From positions 1 to 32,310 of the forward strand of contig CALDZJ010000050.1 of assembly GCA_937944055.1 (NCBI GenBank): a DNA stretch of 32,310 nt, written 5' to 3'. A program made the position numbers and the translations under genes. The DNA is from an uncultured Verrucomicrobiales bacterium. GTDB taxonomy: Bacteria; Verrucomicrobiota; Verrucomicrobiia; Verrucomicrobiales; Akkermansiaceae. The notes under the pieces are model-generated. The model had not been told where the DNA came from. It did not search any database and worked only from the letters and a program-made list of their open reading frames with translations. Positions 9,001 to 16,360 of the stretch are shown here, in pieces; position 1 is the first letter of the stretch; each line of letters starts with the position of its first letter.

Positions 9001-9184
9001 CGGAGGGGGGGCGGAAGACCTCATCGGCGAGGTGGAAGGTGAGTTCCTTACCGGCTGGGTCGGCAAGGAGGCGGGCCATTTTGGCAGCTTCTTTTTTCTC
9101 GATGTCTGTGCGAGGGGCGGCGAGGAGTGAGGCCGCAAGTTCACAGGCTTGGTCGACGAGGGTGGGCGAGGCTTGAGGAGACAT
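6062..9184 (-). CDS. putA: Bifunctional proline dehydrogenase / glutamate-semialdehyde dehydrogenase
   Basis: A 1040-residue PutA-like enzyme oxidising proline to glutamate in two steps. The N-terminal half is the FAD-dependent proline dehydrogenase barrel. Family blocks seen are VNLNLLGEAILGEEEA (substrate-barrel start), NLDMEEYRDLELT, IRIVKGANLAMEK, LEMLEGMANEHAR and YLVRRLDENTSPENF. The C-terminal half (from about 480) is an aldehyde dehydrogenase: NFPCAIPCGGILAALAAGN, ETSGKNALII with the general-base-region Glu, and GHAGQKCSA with catalytic Cys723. RPITGAIVRRQPFGGWKRS is the usual P5C-dehydrogenase end. No N-terminal ribbon-helix-helix DNA-binding domain is present, so this is the non-regulatory short/type B-like form and regulation probably comes from another protein. 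The PAS-AraC gene transcribed divergently next door is the obvious candidate. Confidence 0.95.
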   Translation of the reverse strand: MSPQASPTLVDQACELAASLLAAPRTDIEKKEAAKMARLLADPAGKELTFHLADEVFRPPSAAAQAATFRRLIQTHGIPQYLRPHQRALMRIGALASRFFPSIVMPAVTAQIRKDSQRVILAREEKPLHAYLTKRSKVNLNLLGEAILGEEEAQSRLQQNLALLAKPECTYLSVKISAIFSQINLLDQEGTLAAIQSRLRLLYRSGKFINLDMEEYRDLELTCEAFKRTLDEPEFQETTAGIVLQAYLPDSLAALEDLTAWAKKRSTEIKIRIVKGANLAMEKIEASQHHWPQAPYQDKIDVDANYKRLLHFAMQAENAKHVRIGVASHNLFDIAYALLLRQQNGVADRVELEMLEGMANEHARALETQGSPVLFYAPIVKKENFHSAIAYLVRRLDENTSPENFLAHVFSMQPGDAAFQEQEARFREACHRIPSVHAGPNRRQDRKHPSPSPHSEPLPFQNSPETDWILPANRHWLDQAIRHYTPTNPPPLADLAAVHSALQSAADSSWKNTSPAERARLLRRAAHTLEAARGSLIACMRLDADKRPFESDVEVSEAVDFANYYADRTLDPAFLDGSSPSPLGTILVTPPWNFPCAIPCGGILAALAAGNSVIMKPAPEVIQTGWEMVTCLWDAGIPRHALQFLPCPDNKVGQALVSSDQIHGIILTGSSLTADLFKSWNPELQLFAETSGKNALIITAAADPDLAIKDLVKSAFGHAGQKCSAASLALIEADLYDHDLFMSQLRDAAASLPVGEATDPAAIVTPLIQEPSPDLLRGLTQLDEGQSWLLEPRQISPRLWSPGIRLGVQAGSWIHQTELFGPVLSLIRVTDLEEALHIQNSSDFGLTGGIHSLDPEEISQWREAVEVGNAYINRPITGAIVRRQPFGGWKRSCVGPGAKAGGPNYLSQFSKWQPHGTPEKQAEPRPEVLALLGDDPQVLAAARSYAYWWREEFSKEHDPSNLLGETNHFRYKIAPEVISAQPSLLQKIAAATVGTKIVSHSSHPLAKTLPAQALPNGRLELLHYLHEQSISETIHRHGRI

Positions 9185-9302
9185 TTCGAGCTTAGGCTAG
9201 CAAAGGAAGGCGGTGTGATCTTGACCGTATGACTGGCGGGGAGGTGGTGGCTTGGTAAAGAGATTGAATGGTGAGGGGGAAGTGGGGCAGTTTCGGGGGG
9301 TG

Positions 9303-10022
9303 ATGAATCTTGAGGAGATGAAGTTGGAGATGGTGGAGCGGATCTTCCGGGTGATTCCGGATATTGTTTTTTGTGTGAAGGATGCGCAGCGGGTTTATCG
9401 GGCGGCGAATCCAGCCTTTGCGCATCGGCTCGGTCTGAAGTCTGAGGAGGAGGTGATCGGGCGTCGTGCGGAGGAGTTGTTTTCGGCGGAGTTGGCGGTG
9501 GTTTACCGGGAGCAAGATGAGGCGGTGCTGCGGCGGGGGGAGGAGTTTACGGATCGGCTGGAGTTAATCTCGAACCGGGAGGGTGAGCTGGGTTGGTATT
9601 TAGGGAGCAAGTTTTTACTCCGGGGAGTGGGGGGCGAGGTGGAGGGTTTGGTGTCGATTTCACGGGATTTAGATACGCCGAGTGTGGGGGATTTAAAGAT
9701 GGCGGGGTTGCAGCGGGTGGTGGAGTGGGTGCATGGGAATTTAGAGGGTGATTTATCGCTGGAGGGCTTGGCGAGGATCGCGGGGATGAAGCCGGGGCAG
9801 CTGGAGCGGCGGGTGAAGCGGATTTTTAAGATGAGCGTGGGTCAGTTTGTGCGTAAGGTCCGCATTGATCTTGCGGTGCGTTTGCTCAAGGGGGGTGAGC
9901 TAGGGATCGCGGAGATTGCGCTGCGTTGTGGGTATAGCGAGCAGTCGTCGCTGACGCGGCAGTTTAAGGCGGCGGTGGGCTGCCCGCCGGGGGAGTTCCG
10001 GAGGCGGATGCTGGCCGAGTGA
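9303..10022 (+). CDS. PAS-domain AraC-family transcriptional regulator
   Basis: A 239-residue regulator if translation begins at the ATG at 9303, which follows a G-rich stretch (TTTCGGGGGGTG). An in-frame TTG at 9252 would add 17 unremarkable residues. The N-terminal part (about 8-125) is a PAS sensor: MVERIFRVIPDIVFCVKD, YRAANPAFAHRLGL, EEVIGRRAEELF, closing with a PAC-like strand GEVEGLVSISRDLD. The C-terminal ~100 residues form an AraC double helix-turn-helix: LSLEGLARIAGMKPGQLERRVKRIFKMSVGQFVRKVRI, then IAEIALRCGYSEQSSLTRQFKAAVGCPPGEFR, the family signature. The gene is divergent from putA, so control of proline catabolism is a reasonable inference. The PAS ligand is unknown. Confidence 0.88.
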   Translation: MNLEEMKLEMVERIFRVIPDIVFCVKDAQRVYRAANPAFAHRLGLKSEEEVIGRRAEELFSAELAVVYREQDEAVLRRGEEFTDRLELISNREGELGWYLGSKFLLRGVGGEVEGLVSISRDLDTPSVGDLKMAGLQRVVEWVHGNLEGDLSLEGLARIAGMKPGQLERRVKRIFKMSVGQFVRKVRIDLAVRLLKGGELGIAEIALRCGYSEQSSLTRQFKAAVGCPPGEFRRRMLAE

Positions 10023-10023
10023 T

Positions 10024-10812
10024 CTAGTGTCCGAGGATGCTGGCGATGAGTCCGATGAGTCCGCCGCAGACTCCTCCCCAGACGACGAGCCAACCGAGGT
10101 GGGCGCGGATCATTTGCTGGATGATTTCTTTGACCATTCGGGGCGTGAGTTCGGTGAGGCGTTTTTCAACGATCAGTTGGACTCGGTCGAGGAGTTCTGA
10201 GTGATCACCGGAGCTGGAGAGGAGTTTTTGGAGCTTTTTTTGGAAGTCGGGAGAGGAGGAGATGTCGCTGATGGATTGGCGCATTTTGCTGATGAATTCC
10301 GCTTTGATGGGATCGAGCGCGGCAGGTCCTCCGAGGAGGGTGAGGGCGTTGCCGAATTTCGATTCAATGATTGCTTCCTTTAGGGCGTCGAAGGAGGGGG
10401 AAAGGTCGATGGAGTCGATGACGGGGGAGAGGTCTAGCGAGGAGTTGGGCTGCTCGTTAAAGAAGCGGGCGACATTTTCTGAGGTGAAAAATTGGCGCAT
10501 GATGAGGTCTTTGATGCCGTCCTTGAAGTCTTCAAAGCGAGCGGGGATGACGCCGGAGCCGTAGAAGCCGGGGATTTTTTCAAAGAGCATGTGAATGGCG
10601 AGCCAGTTGGTGAGAGCGCCGGAGAGGGCGAAAAGGCCGATGCTGAGAAGGGGGCCACGGTAGGGAGGCTCGAGGAGTGATCCGAGGAGGATGAGGAGAA
10701 TCGCAATCAGGTTTGTGAGGAGGCTCTTATTTAAGAGGCTGCCTGCTGGGGTGGTTTCTGAGGAAGCGCGCACGCTCTTCTTAGAGGGTATTTTTTGCGT
10801 TTCTTCGACCAT
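10024..10812 (-). CDS. DUF445 family membrane protein
   Basis: A 262-residue membrane protein of the DUF445 (YheB-like) family. After a basic N-terminus, two hydrophobic helices (about 30-75) contain the family signature ALTNWLAIHMLFEK. GFYGSGVIPARFEDFKDGIKDLI follows, also a family hallmark. The long middle part is a helical soluble region with repeated PxFDALKEAI / PDFQKKLQKLL segments. A C-terminal hydrophobic helix (LGWLVVWGGVCGGLIGLIASIL) returns to the membrane. Function is unknown in the family. It ends one base after the stop of the convergent regulator gene. It lies 6 bases or fewer from the upstream minus-strand TMEM220-like gene and is probably cotranscribed with it. Confidence 0.82.
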   Translation of the reverse strand: MVEETQKIPSKKSVRASSETTPAGSLLNKSLLTNLIAILLILLGSLLEPPYRGPLLSIGLFALSGALTNWLAIHMLFEKIPGFYGSGVIPARFEDFKDGIKDLIMRQFFTSENVARFFNEQPNSSLDLSPVIDSIDLSPSFDALKEAIIESKFGNALTLLGGPAALDPIKAEFISKMRQSISDISSSPDFQKKLQKLLSSSGDHSELLDRVQLIVEKRLTELTPRMVKEIIQQMIRAHLGWLVVWGGVCGGLIGLIASILGH

Positions 10813-10817
10813 TTTTT

Positions 10818-11240
10818 TTAGGGAGATGTTTCCTTGATGGCTGGGGCGAATTTTCGGTTCTGCCAGAATTGGAAGAGGACGGCGATGAGTGCGATGAGGG
10901 CGCCGAAGAACTCGCGGGTGAGCTCGATCCGAGGATCTGTGGAGGACATGGAGCTTTGAGTCATGCTGAAGGGTTTTTTTCCAAAGAGGTTATCCCAGAG
11001 CCCTGGGCCGGAGAGGGCCATTTCGATGAGGCAGGCGAGGAGGGCGAGGATGAAAAATCCGCGTGGAAGCGGGCGGAAATTAAGGAGGATGAAGCCGAGG
11101 CCGATGAGGCTGTAAAAGAGGAGCCAGAGGGCGGCGTCGAGCGATGAGGGATGGTGATAAATCCCGGGGTCGACATCGTTATATTGGAAAAAGGCGAAGC
11201 AGAAGAAGAGGGCGGCGAGGATGAGGTTGAGGATCTTCAT
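10818..11240 (-). CDS. Small membrane protein, TMEM220-like family
   Basis: A 140-residue protein with four predicted membrane helices. It begins MKILNLILAALFFCFAFFQYNDVDPGIYH. The FQYNDxDP motif after the first helix and the ELTREFFGALI helix near the end match the bacterial transmembrane-220 family, whose role is unknown. The longest frame starts at 11294, but that ATG overlaps the start of the divergent phosphatase gene. The ATG at 11240 gives a proper hydrophobic N-terminus, so it is chosen, leaving a 52-base divergent spacer for promoters. The stop lies five bases before the DUF445 start, suggesting a two-gene membrane-protein operon. Confidence 0.75.
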   Translation of the reverse strand: MKILNLILAALFFCFAFFQYNDVDPGIYHHPSSLDAALWLLFYSLIGLGFILLNFRPLPRGFFILALLACLIEMALSGPGLWDNLFGKKPFSMTQSSMSSTDPRIELTREFFGALIALIAVLFQFWQNRKFAPAIKETSP

Positions 11241-11292
11241 TTCATTGGAATTGATGATTGAGTGATACTTGTGAGAAGTTAATTTCCTTTCC

Positions 11293-11763
11293 ATGTCACG
11301 AAAGGTCTTATTTGTCTGTACGGGAAATACTTGCCGGAGCCCGATGGCGGAGGGGATCTTTCGGAAGGCGATGAAGGGGGGGGATTTTCAGGTGGAGTCG
11401 GCGGGGGTGGCAGCGCAACCGGGGAGCTCGGCCAGTGCTGAGACGCTGGCGGTGCTAAGGAATCAGGGGATCGAGCTGGGGGATTTCCGGAGTCAGATGG
11501 TGAGTGATACGATGTTGGAGGAGGCGGAGGCGGTGTTTTGCATGACGGAGGGGCATTTGGAAATGTTGGAAATGATGCACCCTGATTATGAGGAAAAATA
11601 TCACCTTGTTTGTGATTTTGTGGAGCTGAATGGGAAGGTGGGGATGGATGTGCCGGACCCGATTGGAATGGGGCGCAAGGCTTACGAAGTGACGTCGGAG
11701 GTGCTCAACGGGGCGATCGGAGGGGTCATTGCTTTTTTGGAAAGCCGTGAGGGCGTGAAGTGA
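11293..11763 (+). CDS. Low-molecular-weight phosphatase, YwlE-type protein arginine phosphatase candidate
   Basis: A 156-residue LMW protein phosphatase. The P-loop VCTGNTCRSPMAE places nucleophile Cys9 and Arg15 as expected, and the general-acid loop reads VPDPIG (Asp122). Family knowledge: classical tyrosine phosphatases usually have a hydrophobic residue where this protein has Thr13 (CxGNT/ICRS). In Bacillus YwlE the threonine at this place favours phosphoarginine. Arginine phosphatase activity is therefore a reasonable inference, but tyrosine phosphatase or arsenate-reductase-like use cannot be excluded. The next gene, 45 bases downstream, is the RpiB-GlyA fusion. The same neighbours occur around ywlE in Bacillus, which supports the assignment. 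The ATG at 11293 has no strong ribosome-binding site. Confidence 0.85.
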   Translation: MSRKVLFVCTGNTCRSPMAEGIFRKAMKGGDFQVESAGVAAQPGSSASAETLAVLRNQGIELGDFRSQMVSDTMLEEAEAVFCMTEGHLEMLEMMHPDYEEKYHLVCDFVELNGKVGMDVPDPIGMGRKAYEVTSEVLNGAIGGVIAFLESREGVK

Positions 11764-11808
11764 GCGCTTGCCATTTCGCTTTTAAGGAGTCAGGGAGAGG
11801 GCGACCAT

Positions 11809-13482
11809 ATGAGTGCAAATGCCATTCGAATTGCTGTTGGGGCCGATCACGGCGGAGTTGGGTTAAAGAACGCCATCGTGGAGGCTCTAAAGAATGCGGG
11901 CCATGAGGTGGTAGATTATGGGACCCACGGGACGGAGTCGGTAGACTATTCGGACTTTGCAAATGAGGCGGCGCGGGCCGTGAATGAGGGGCGCGCGGAG
12001 CGTGGGATTTTAGTCTGCACTTCTGGGGTGGGTGTTTGTCTGACGGCGAATCGTTTTCGCGATGTGCGGGGGGCCAATGTCCGCACGGTCGGCGAGGTGA
12101 AGCTGGCGCGCGAGCATAATGATGCGAACGTGCTCTGCTTGGGCCAAGCGGTGGTGGAGACTGTGGTGGGCTTGGAGATGGTGCAGGCCTTTTTGGAGAC
12201 TGACTTCGAGGGTGGCCGCCATGAGGCGCGTCTTCTTAAGGCTTCTGGCTCGCGCCTTGCGATGACGGATTCCGAGGTCTTCGAGGCGATCGTGGGCGAG
12301 GAAAAGCGGCAGCGCAGTCATATCGAGCTCATTGCATCTGAGAACTTTTGTAGCCCCGCGGTGATGGAGGCTCAGGGCTCACTTTTGACAAATAAATATG
12401 CGGAAGGTTACCCGGGCCGGCGTTGGTATGGAGGGTGTGAGAATGTGGATGTGGTGGAGGAGCTAGCGATTAGCCGCTTGAAAAAACTCTTTGGGGCGGA
12501 GCATGTGAATGTGCAGGCGCACTCGGGGAGCCAGGCGAACACGGCGGTTTACTTCGCGGTGCTGCAGCCGGGCGATAAGATCTTAACGATGGATTTGGCC
12601 CATGGAGGTCATTTGACTCATGGCCATCCTGCCAATTTCTCTGGTCGCTTGTATGAGGTGACTCATTACGGGGTGACTGCTGAGGATGAGATGATCGATT
12701 ATGATGCGCTGGAAGCGCAGGCGAAAGAGGTGCAGCCAAAGCTCATTACCTGCGGAGCGAGTGCTTACTCGCGCACCATTGACTTCGAGCGGATGGGTGA
12801 GATTGCGCGGGCGGTGGGAGCTTATCTTTTCGTAGATATGGCCCACATTGCGGGCTTGGTTGCGGCGGGAGTGCATCCTAGCCCGGTGCCGCATGCTGAC
12901 TTCGTGACTTCCACGACTCACAAATCACTGCGCGGGCCGCGTGGCGGGGTGATTCTGTGTCGGGAAAAATACGCCAAAAAGATCGATGGGCGAGTGTTCC
13001 CTGGAGTGCAAGGTGGCCCGCTCATGCATGTCATCGCGGCTAAGGCTGTCTGCTTTGGCGAGGCGTTGAAGCCTTGCTTTAAGGAGTATCAAACTCAGGT
13101 CATTAAGAATGCTCAGGCGATGTCTGCGGCGCTTGCTAAGAATGGCTACCGGATCGTTTCAGGCGGTACTGATAATCATGTTTTCATGGTCGATCTCCGC
13201 CCGGTTGGGCTGGATGGCTCGATTGTGTCAGACACTCTAGATAAGGTGGGCATCACCGTGAATAAGAACTCGATCCCTTTTGATGAAGCGGGGCCGATGA
13301 AGCCGAGCGGGATTCGGATTGGGACGCCTGCGGTGACCACTCGTGGCATGAAGGAGAAAGACGTCGAGACTGTGGCGGATTTCATTCATGAGGCGCTGCA
13401 AGCTCGTGAAGACGAGCTTAAGCTGGCGGAGATTCGAGAGAGAGTCTTTGCCTTCAATGGGGACTTTGTGATGCCTTGGTAG
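11809..13482 (+). CDS. Fused ribose-5-phosphate isomerase B - serine hydroxymethyltransferase
   Basis: One uninterrupted 557-residue frame encodes two enzymes. Residues 1-145 are RpiB: GADHGG with Asp13-His14, [16 protein letters not shown], the catalytic-loop [13 protein letters not shown] with Cys70, [12 protein letters not shown] and the closing FEGGRHEAR. Residues about 152-557 are Gly[55 protein letters not shown] and the PLP lysine Lys372 in [12 protein letters not shown], ending with the tetrahydrofolate/oligomer region. RpiB (ribose-5-P/ribulose-5-P) and GlyA (serine plus THF to glycine plus methylene-THF) are normally separate proteins. The junction is short ([12 protein letters not shown]). 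An ATG at 12262 (Met152) sits exactly where a free GlyA would start, but no Shine-Dalgarno precedes it. The start at 11809 follows GGGAGAGGGCGACC. Confidence 0.92.
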   Translation: MSANAIRIAVGADHGGVGLKNAIVEALKNAGHEVVDYGTHGTESVDYSDFANEAARAVNEGRAERGILVCTSGVGVCLTANRFRDVRGANVRTVGEVKLAREHNDANVLCLGQAVVETVVGLEMVQAFLETDFEGGRHEARLLKASGSRLAMTDSEVFEAIVGEEKRQRSHIELIASENFCSPAVMEAQGSLLTNKYAEGYPGRRWYGGCENVDVVEELAISRLKKLFGAEHVNVQAHSGSQANTAVYFAVLQPGDKILTMDLAHGGHLTHGHPANFSGRLYEVTHYGVTAEDEMIDYDALEAQAKEVQPKLITCGASAYSRTIDFERMGEIARAVGAYLFVDMAHIAGLVAAGVHPSPVPHADFVTSTTHKSLRGPRGGVILCREKYAKKIDGRVFPGVQGGPLMHVIAAKAVCFGEALKPCFKEYQTQVIKNAQAMSAALAKNGYRIVSGGTDNHVFMVDLRPVGLDGSIVSDTLDKVGITVNKNSIPFDEAGPMKPSGIRIGTPAVTTRGMKEKDVETVADFIHEALQAREDELKLAEIRERVFAFNGDFVMPW

Positions 13483-13528
13483 AGGAGGGTGGTGAGATTG
13501 AGCGTTTGGTGTATGGCCTAAAACATCT

Positions 13529-13550
13529 GAGCTTGGCGCGCTCCCTTTTT
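13529..13550 (+). terminator. Possible weak terminator after rpiB-glyA
   Basis: A 4-bp stem (GAGC/GCTC) with a 7-base loop is followed by CC and five T residues, 47 bases after the fusion gene stop and before the antiporter start at 13568. The stem is short, so this is a tentative call. Confidence 0.3.
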
Positions 13551-13567
13551 GGCCTCACCTTCTCGCT

Positions 13568-15451
13568 GTGAGTCTTCTCTCTTACTTGGCCTTCCTTCTA
13601 CTTCTTGGTGTCATCGCGCAATGGTCTGCTTGGCGCTTAAAGTTGCCGTCGATCCTTCTGCTTTTAATCTTTGGTTTTGCTTTATCTCATTTCACGGGAA
13701 CGCGGATAGATAATTACTTGGCGAATGAATCCTCTTTGCTGAGTCTGGTGGGATTTTTTGTCGCGATTATTCTGTTTGAGGGTGGCTTGACGCTAAAATT
13801 TTCTGAGCTGAAGGAGGCGGGCACGCCGGTGCTGAAGCTCTGTACGACGGCGGTGGCGATCGCCTTTGTGCTGGCGGCGGTAGCGGCACGGTACACGCTG
13901 GGTTATGAATGGCAGATCTGTGCGCTCCTCGGAGCGATTTTGGTGGTGACGGGGCCCACGGTGGTGGCGCCTTTGCTGCGTCTGATCAAGCCCCGCCGCA
14001 AGGTCGCTTCTATTGTGAAATGGGAAGGTATTGTGGTGGATCCGATTGGGGCAGTTCTCGCCGTCCTTGTTTTCATTACGATTCAAGAGGGAGGGCTGGG
14101 ACAGGGTTGGGATGATATTGCGCTAGCTCTCATCAAGACCACGGTGGTGGGAGTGGGAATGGGCTATCTGCTCGCCAAAGTGACGGAGTATCTCATGGCT
14201 GAGCATTTGATCCCGGACTTTCTCGAGACGATGTATTTTTTGGCTTTAGTTGGGGTGGCCTTCGCCGGATCGAATGCGCTGCAACATGAGTCAGGTCTCC
14301 TCACGGTGACGGTCTTAGGCGTGGCTTTGGCGAATCAGAAGAAGGTCTCAGTCCGCCATATCTTGGAGTTTAAAGAGAATTTACGAGTCTTAATTATTTC
14401 TCTGCTTTTCTTGATGCTGAGTGGCCGGATCGGAGTTGAGCAGCTTGCGGCAGTGTGGCAAAAGGGTCTCTTTTTCTTGGCGGCTTTGATTTTGGTGGTG
14501 CGCCCTGCTTCGGTTTTCTTGGCGAACTTGGGTTCTAATCGGGCGACCTTCCATGAGCAGCTTTTCTTAGCTCTTCTTGCCCCTCGGGGCATCGTGGCGG
14601 CTGCGGTGACCTCGGTCTTTGCGCTGGAGATTGCGCATGCGGCCCATGATAATCCAGAGAATGCGCACTATGTTTTGTTGGCGAGTCAGGCGGATGAAAT
14701 TGTGCCGCTGGTTTTCATTGTGATCTTAGGGACGGTGACTTTTTATGGCTTACTGGCGGCTCCTTTGGCGCGGCGCTTGGGTCTCTCTGATGCGAACCCA
14801 TCTGGAGTTCTTTTCGCGGGGGCTGATCCGTGGATTCGGAAGGTGGCGAAGGGGCTGGTCGCGGAGGGGCATCATTGCCTTCTGCTGGATACTCGCTATG
14901 AGAAAATAGCAGCGGCTCGTCTGGATGGTCTTACGGCGGTGCGCGCGAACATTCTCTCGGAATATGCTGAGGAGGAGATCGACTTTGCGGGTCTGGGGCA
15001 TCTCATTGCCGCGACTCCGAACAATGAGGTCAACTCACTGGCCGCGCGGGAGTTCCAACACCGATTCGGGAAGGCTAACATTTGGCAAATCACTCCGCCA
15101 GATGTGGAAGTGCATCACCAAAAGGCGGTTGCGAATCATATGCGCGGGCGTTTTTGCTTCCTTGGAGGTCCTCGCTTCACTGAGCTGAGCACCTTCGTCC
15201 GTAATGGGGCGGAGATGAAGACGACTCTGCTGACCGATGTCTTTACCTTGGAGGATTACAAGAACACCTATGGTGAGAATGCCATCATCCTTTTCAAGGA
15301 AACGGAAGATAAGGTGCTAAGCCCGGTGCTCTCAGATACCCAAAAGATCGAGGGTCCGATTACGATCCATGCTCTCGTGATCGAGGAAGATGACATTGAG
15401 ACAAAGGCTCTAAAAAAGAAGGAGGCGGCGAGTAACCGGAGTGAATCATGA
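13568..15451 (+). CDS. CPA-type cation:proton antiporter with C-terminal TrkA-N-like domain
   Basis: A 627-residue protein. The first ~400 residues are strongly hydrophobic, with about twelve helices. They show blocks typical of NhaP/CPA antiporters: SWRLKLPSILLLLIFG-like start, GFFVAIILFEGGLTL, GAILVVTGPTVVAPLLR, KWEGIVVDPIGAVLAVL and LFLALLAPRGIVAAAVTSVFAL. The C-terminal cytoplasmic part (from about 405) resembles an RCK/TrkA-N nucleotide-sensing fold (HCLLLDTRYEKIAAARLDGLTAVRANILSEYAEEEIDF...GHLIAATPNNEVNSLAAREF). It exchanges Na+ or K+ for H+ at the inner membrane; ion choice is inferred from family only. The start is a GTG at 13568 without an obvious ribosome-binding site. Its stop overlaps the methyltransferase start in ATGA, so the two are translationally coupled. 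Confidence 0.88.
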   Translation: MSLLSYLAFLLLLGVIAQWSAWRLKLPSILLLLIFGFALSHFTGTRIDNYLANESSLLSLVGFFVAIILFEGGLTLKFSELKEAGTPVLKLCTTAVAIAFVLAAVAARYTLGYEWQICALLGAILVVTGPTVVAPLLRLIKPRRKVASIVKWEGIVVDPIGAVLAVLVFITIQEGGLGQGWDDIALALIKTTVVGVGMGYLLAKVTEYLMAEHLIPDFLETMYFLALVGVAFAGSNALQHESGLLTVTVLGVALANQKKVSVRHILEFKENLRVLIISLLFLMLSGRIGVEQLAAVWQKGLFFLAALILVVRPASVFLANLGSNRATFHEQLFLALLAPRGIVAAAVTSVFALEIAHAAHDNPENAHYVLLASQADEIVPLVFIVILGTVTFYGLLAAPLARRLGLSDANPSGVLFAGADPWIRKVAKGLVAEGHHCLLLDTRYEKIAAARLDGLTAVRANILSEYAEEEIDFAGLGHLIAATPNNEVNSLAAREFQHRFGKANIWQITPPDVEVHHQKAVANHMRGRFCFLGGPRFTELSTFVRNGAEMKTTLLTDVFTLEDYKNTYGENAIILFKETEDKVLSPVLSDTQKIEGPITIHALVIEEDDIETKALKKKEAASNRSES

Positions 15452-16188
15452 AGTCCGCTTATCGAGGTCTGGAGGCGCGGTGGCATGATCTTTTCTGGGA
15501 GGCTGAGGAAGGGCCGAGTGAGCTGCTTTTGTTAGATGCATTCCTTCAGGAGAAGGATGGTAGAGCTCTTTATGTGGGCTCAGGATCAGGGAGACTTTTA
15601 GGGCCATTGGTGGCAGCGGGGCATGACTTACGAGGTTTAGAAATTTCCCCAGAGATGGCAGCGCTTTCACGGGAGAAATTTCCTCAGGCCGGTCTTGTGG
15701 AGGAGAGTTGGCAGGAGCATGAGGGGAGCTATGGAGCGATTGTGATTCCGGCGTTTACTTTTCAGCTTTTTGAGGATCCGCAGCGGCAGTTGCAGCGCTT
15801 GCGGCAGCAGACAGATCACCTGTATTTAACGCTCTTTTTTCCGTGGGCGGAATTGTCAGGGGATTTGCCGAGCAATGAGTGGTATTTTGATCGCTCGATG
15901 ACTTTGCCAAGCGGGGAGACGGCGGAGCTCCAGACGCGGCATAAGCTGAAAGAGCAGACGGGGAGCCTGGTGAGGCGGCACCGATATCTTATGAAGGATG
16001 CGGAGGGCGAGGTCATGCGAAGGGAGGAGACGGAGCAGAGGATTCGATTTTTTACGGATGTTGCTTTGAAAAAACTTCTTAAGAAAACGGGGTGGGAAGT
16101 GGAGAAGGAGATTTTTAATTTGGGAGATGGCGAGGAAGATGACTTAATCTATGTTTCCACTCTCCATCTGAGAGCGAGTGAGAAATAG
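15448..16188 (+). CDS. Class I SAM-dependent methyltransferase
   Basis: A 246-residue methyltransferase of unknown substrate. Motif I is ALYVGSGSGRLLGPL (about 40-54), followed by the acidic residue of strand two (GLEIS, Glu65). The motif IV-like strand is GAIVIPAFTFQLFEDP, in place of the usual D-x-x-x-P-P. This Thr-Phe-Gln form is common in small-molecule methyltransferases. Its C-terminal antiparallel strands (KKTGWEVEKEIFNLG) complete the Rossmann fold. It overlaps the antiporter gene by four bases (ATGA). Target and link with ion transport are unknown; no specific family name is supportable. Confidence 0.8.
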   Translation: MKSAYRGLEARWHDLFWEAEEGPSELLLLDAFLQEKDGRALYVGSGSGRLLGPLVAAGHDLRGLEISPEMAALSREKFPQAGLVEESWQEHEGSYGAIVIPAFTFQLFEDPQRQLQRLRQQTDHLYLTLFFPWAELSGDLPSNEWYFDRSMTLPSGETAELQTRHKLKEQTGSLVRRHRYLMKDAEGEVMRREETEQRIRFFTDVALKKLLKKTGWEVEKEIFNLGDGEEDDLIYVSTLHLRASEK

Positions 16189-16210
16189 AGGTGGCGTGGT
16201 GCTTGAGGGG

Positions 16211-16234
16211 GTAAAAAAAAGATATTCCTATCTT
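16211..16234 (-). terminator. AT-rich hairpin with T-tract on the minus strand
   Basis: AAGATA and TATCTT pair around a TTCC loop. Read on the minus strand the hairpin is followed by a run of T (complement of A 16213-16220), as in a terminator. No minus-strand gene precedes it, so its role is unclear. It may instead be a leader structure before the DUF1611 gene. Confidence 0.25.
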
Positions 16235-16360
16235 AGCGAGGGAAGCGTGTTACAAGGAGGACTTACAGCCTGATCTTGGTTGGAACTTCTCGATGACTCT
16301 TGGCCATATCTGGTTGACTTGAATCTGTTGCGTCCTCCGAGCCTAGCTCGAGGAGTCCTT

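Noticed and set aside
6758-9130. Several long plus-strand frames opposite putA (6758-7174, 7963-8364, 8621-9130)
   Set aside because: Gly/Glu-rich or Arg-rich low-complexity translations opposite a clearly conserved enzyme; these are antisense shadows caused by high GC.
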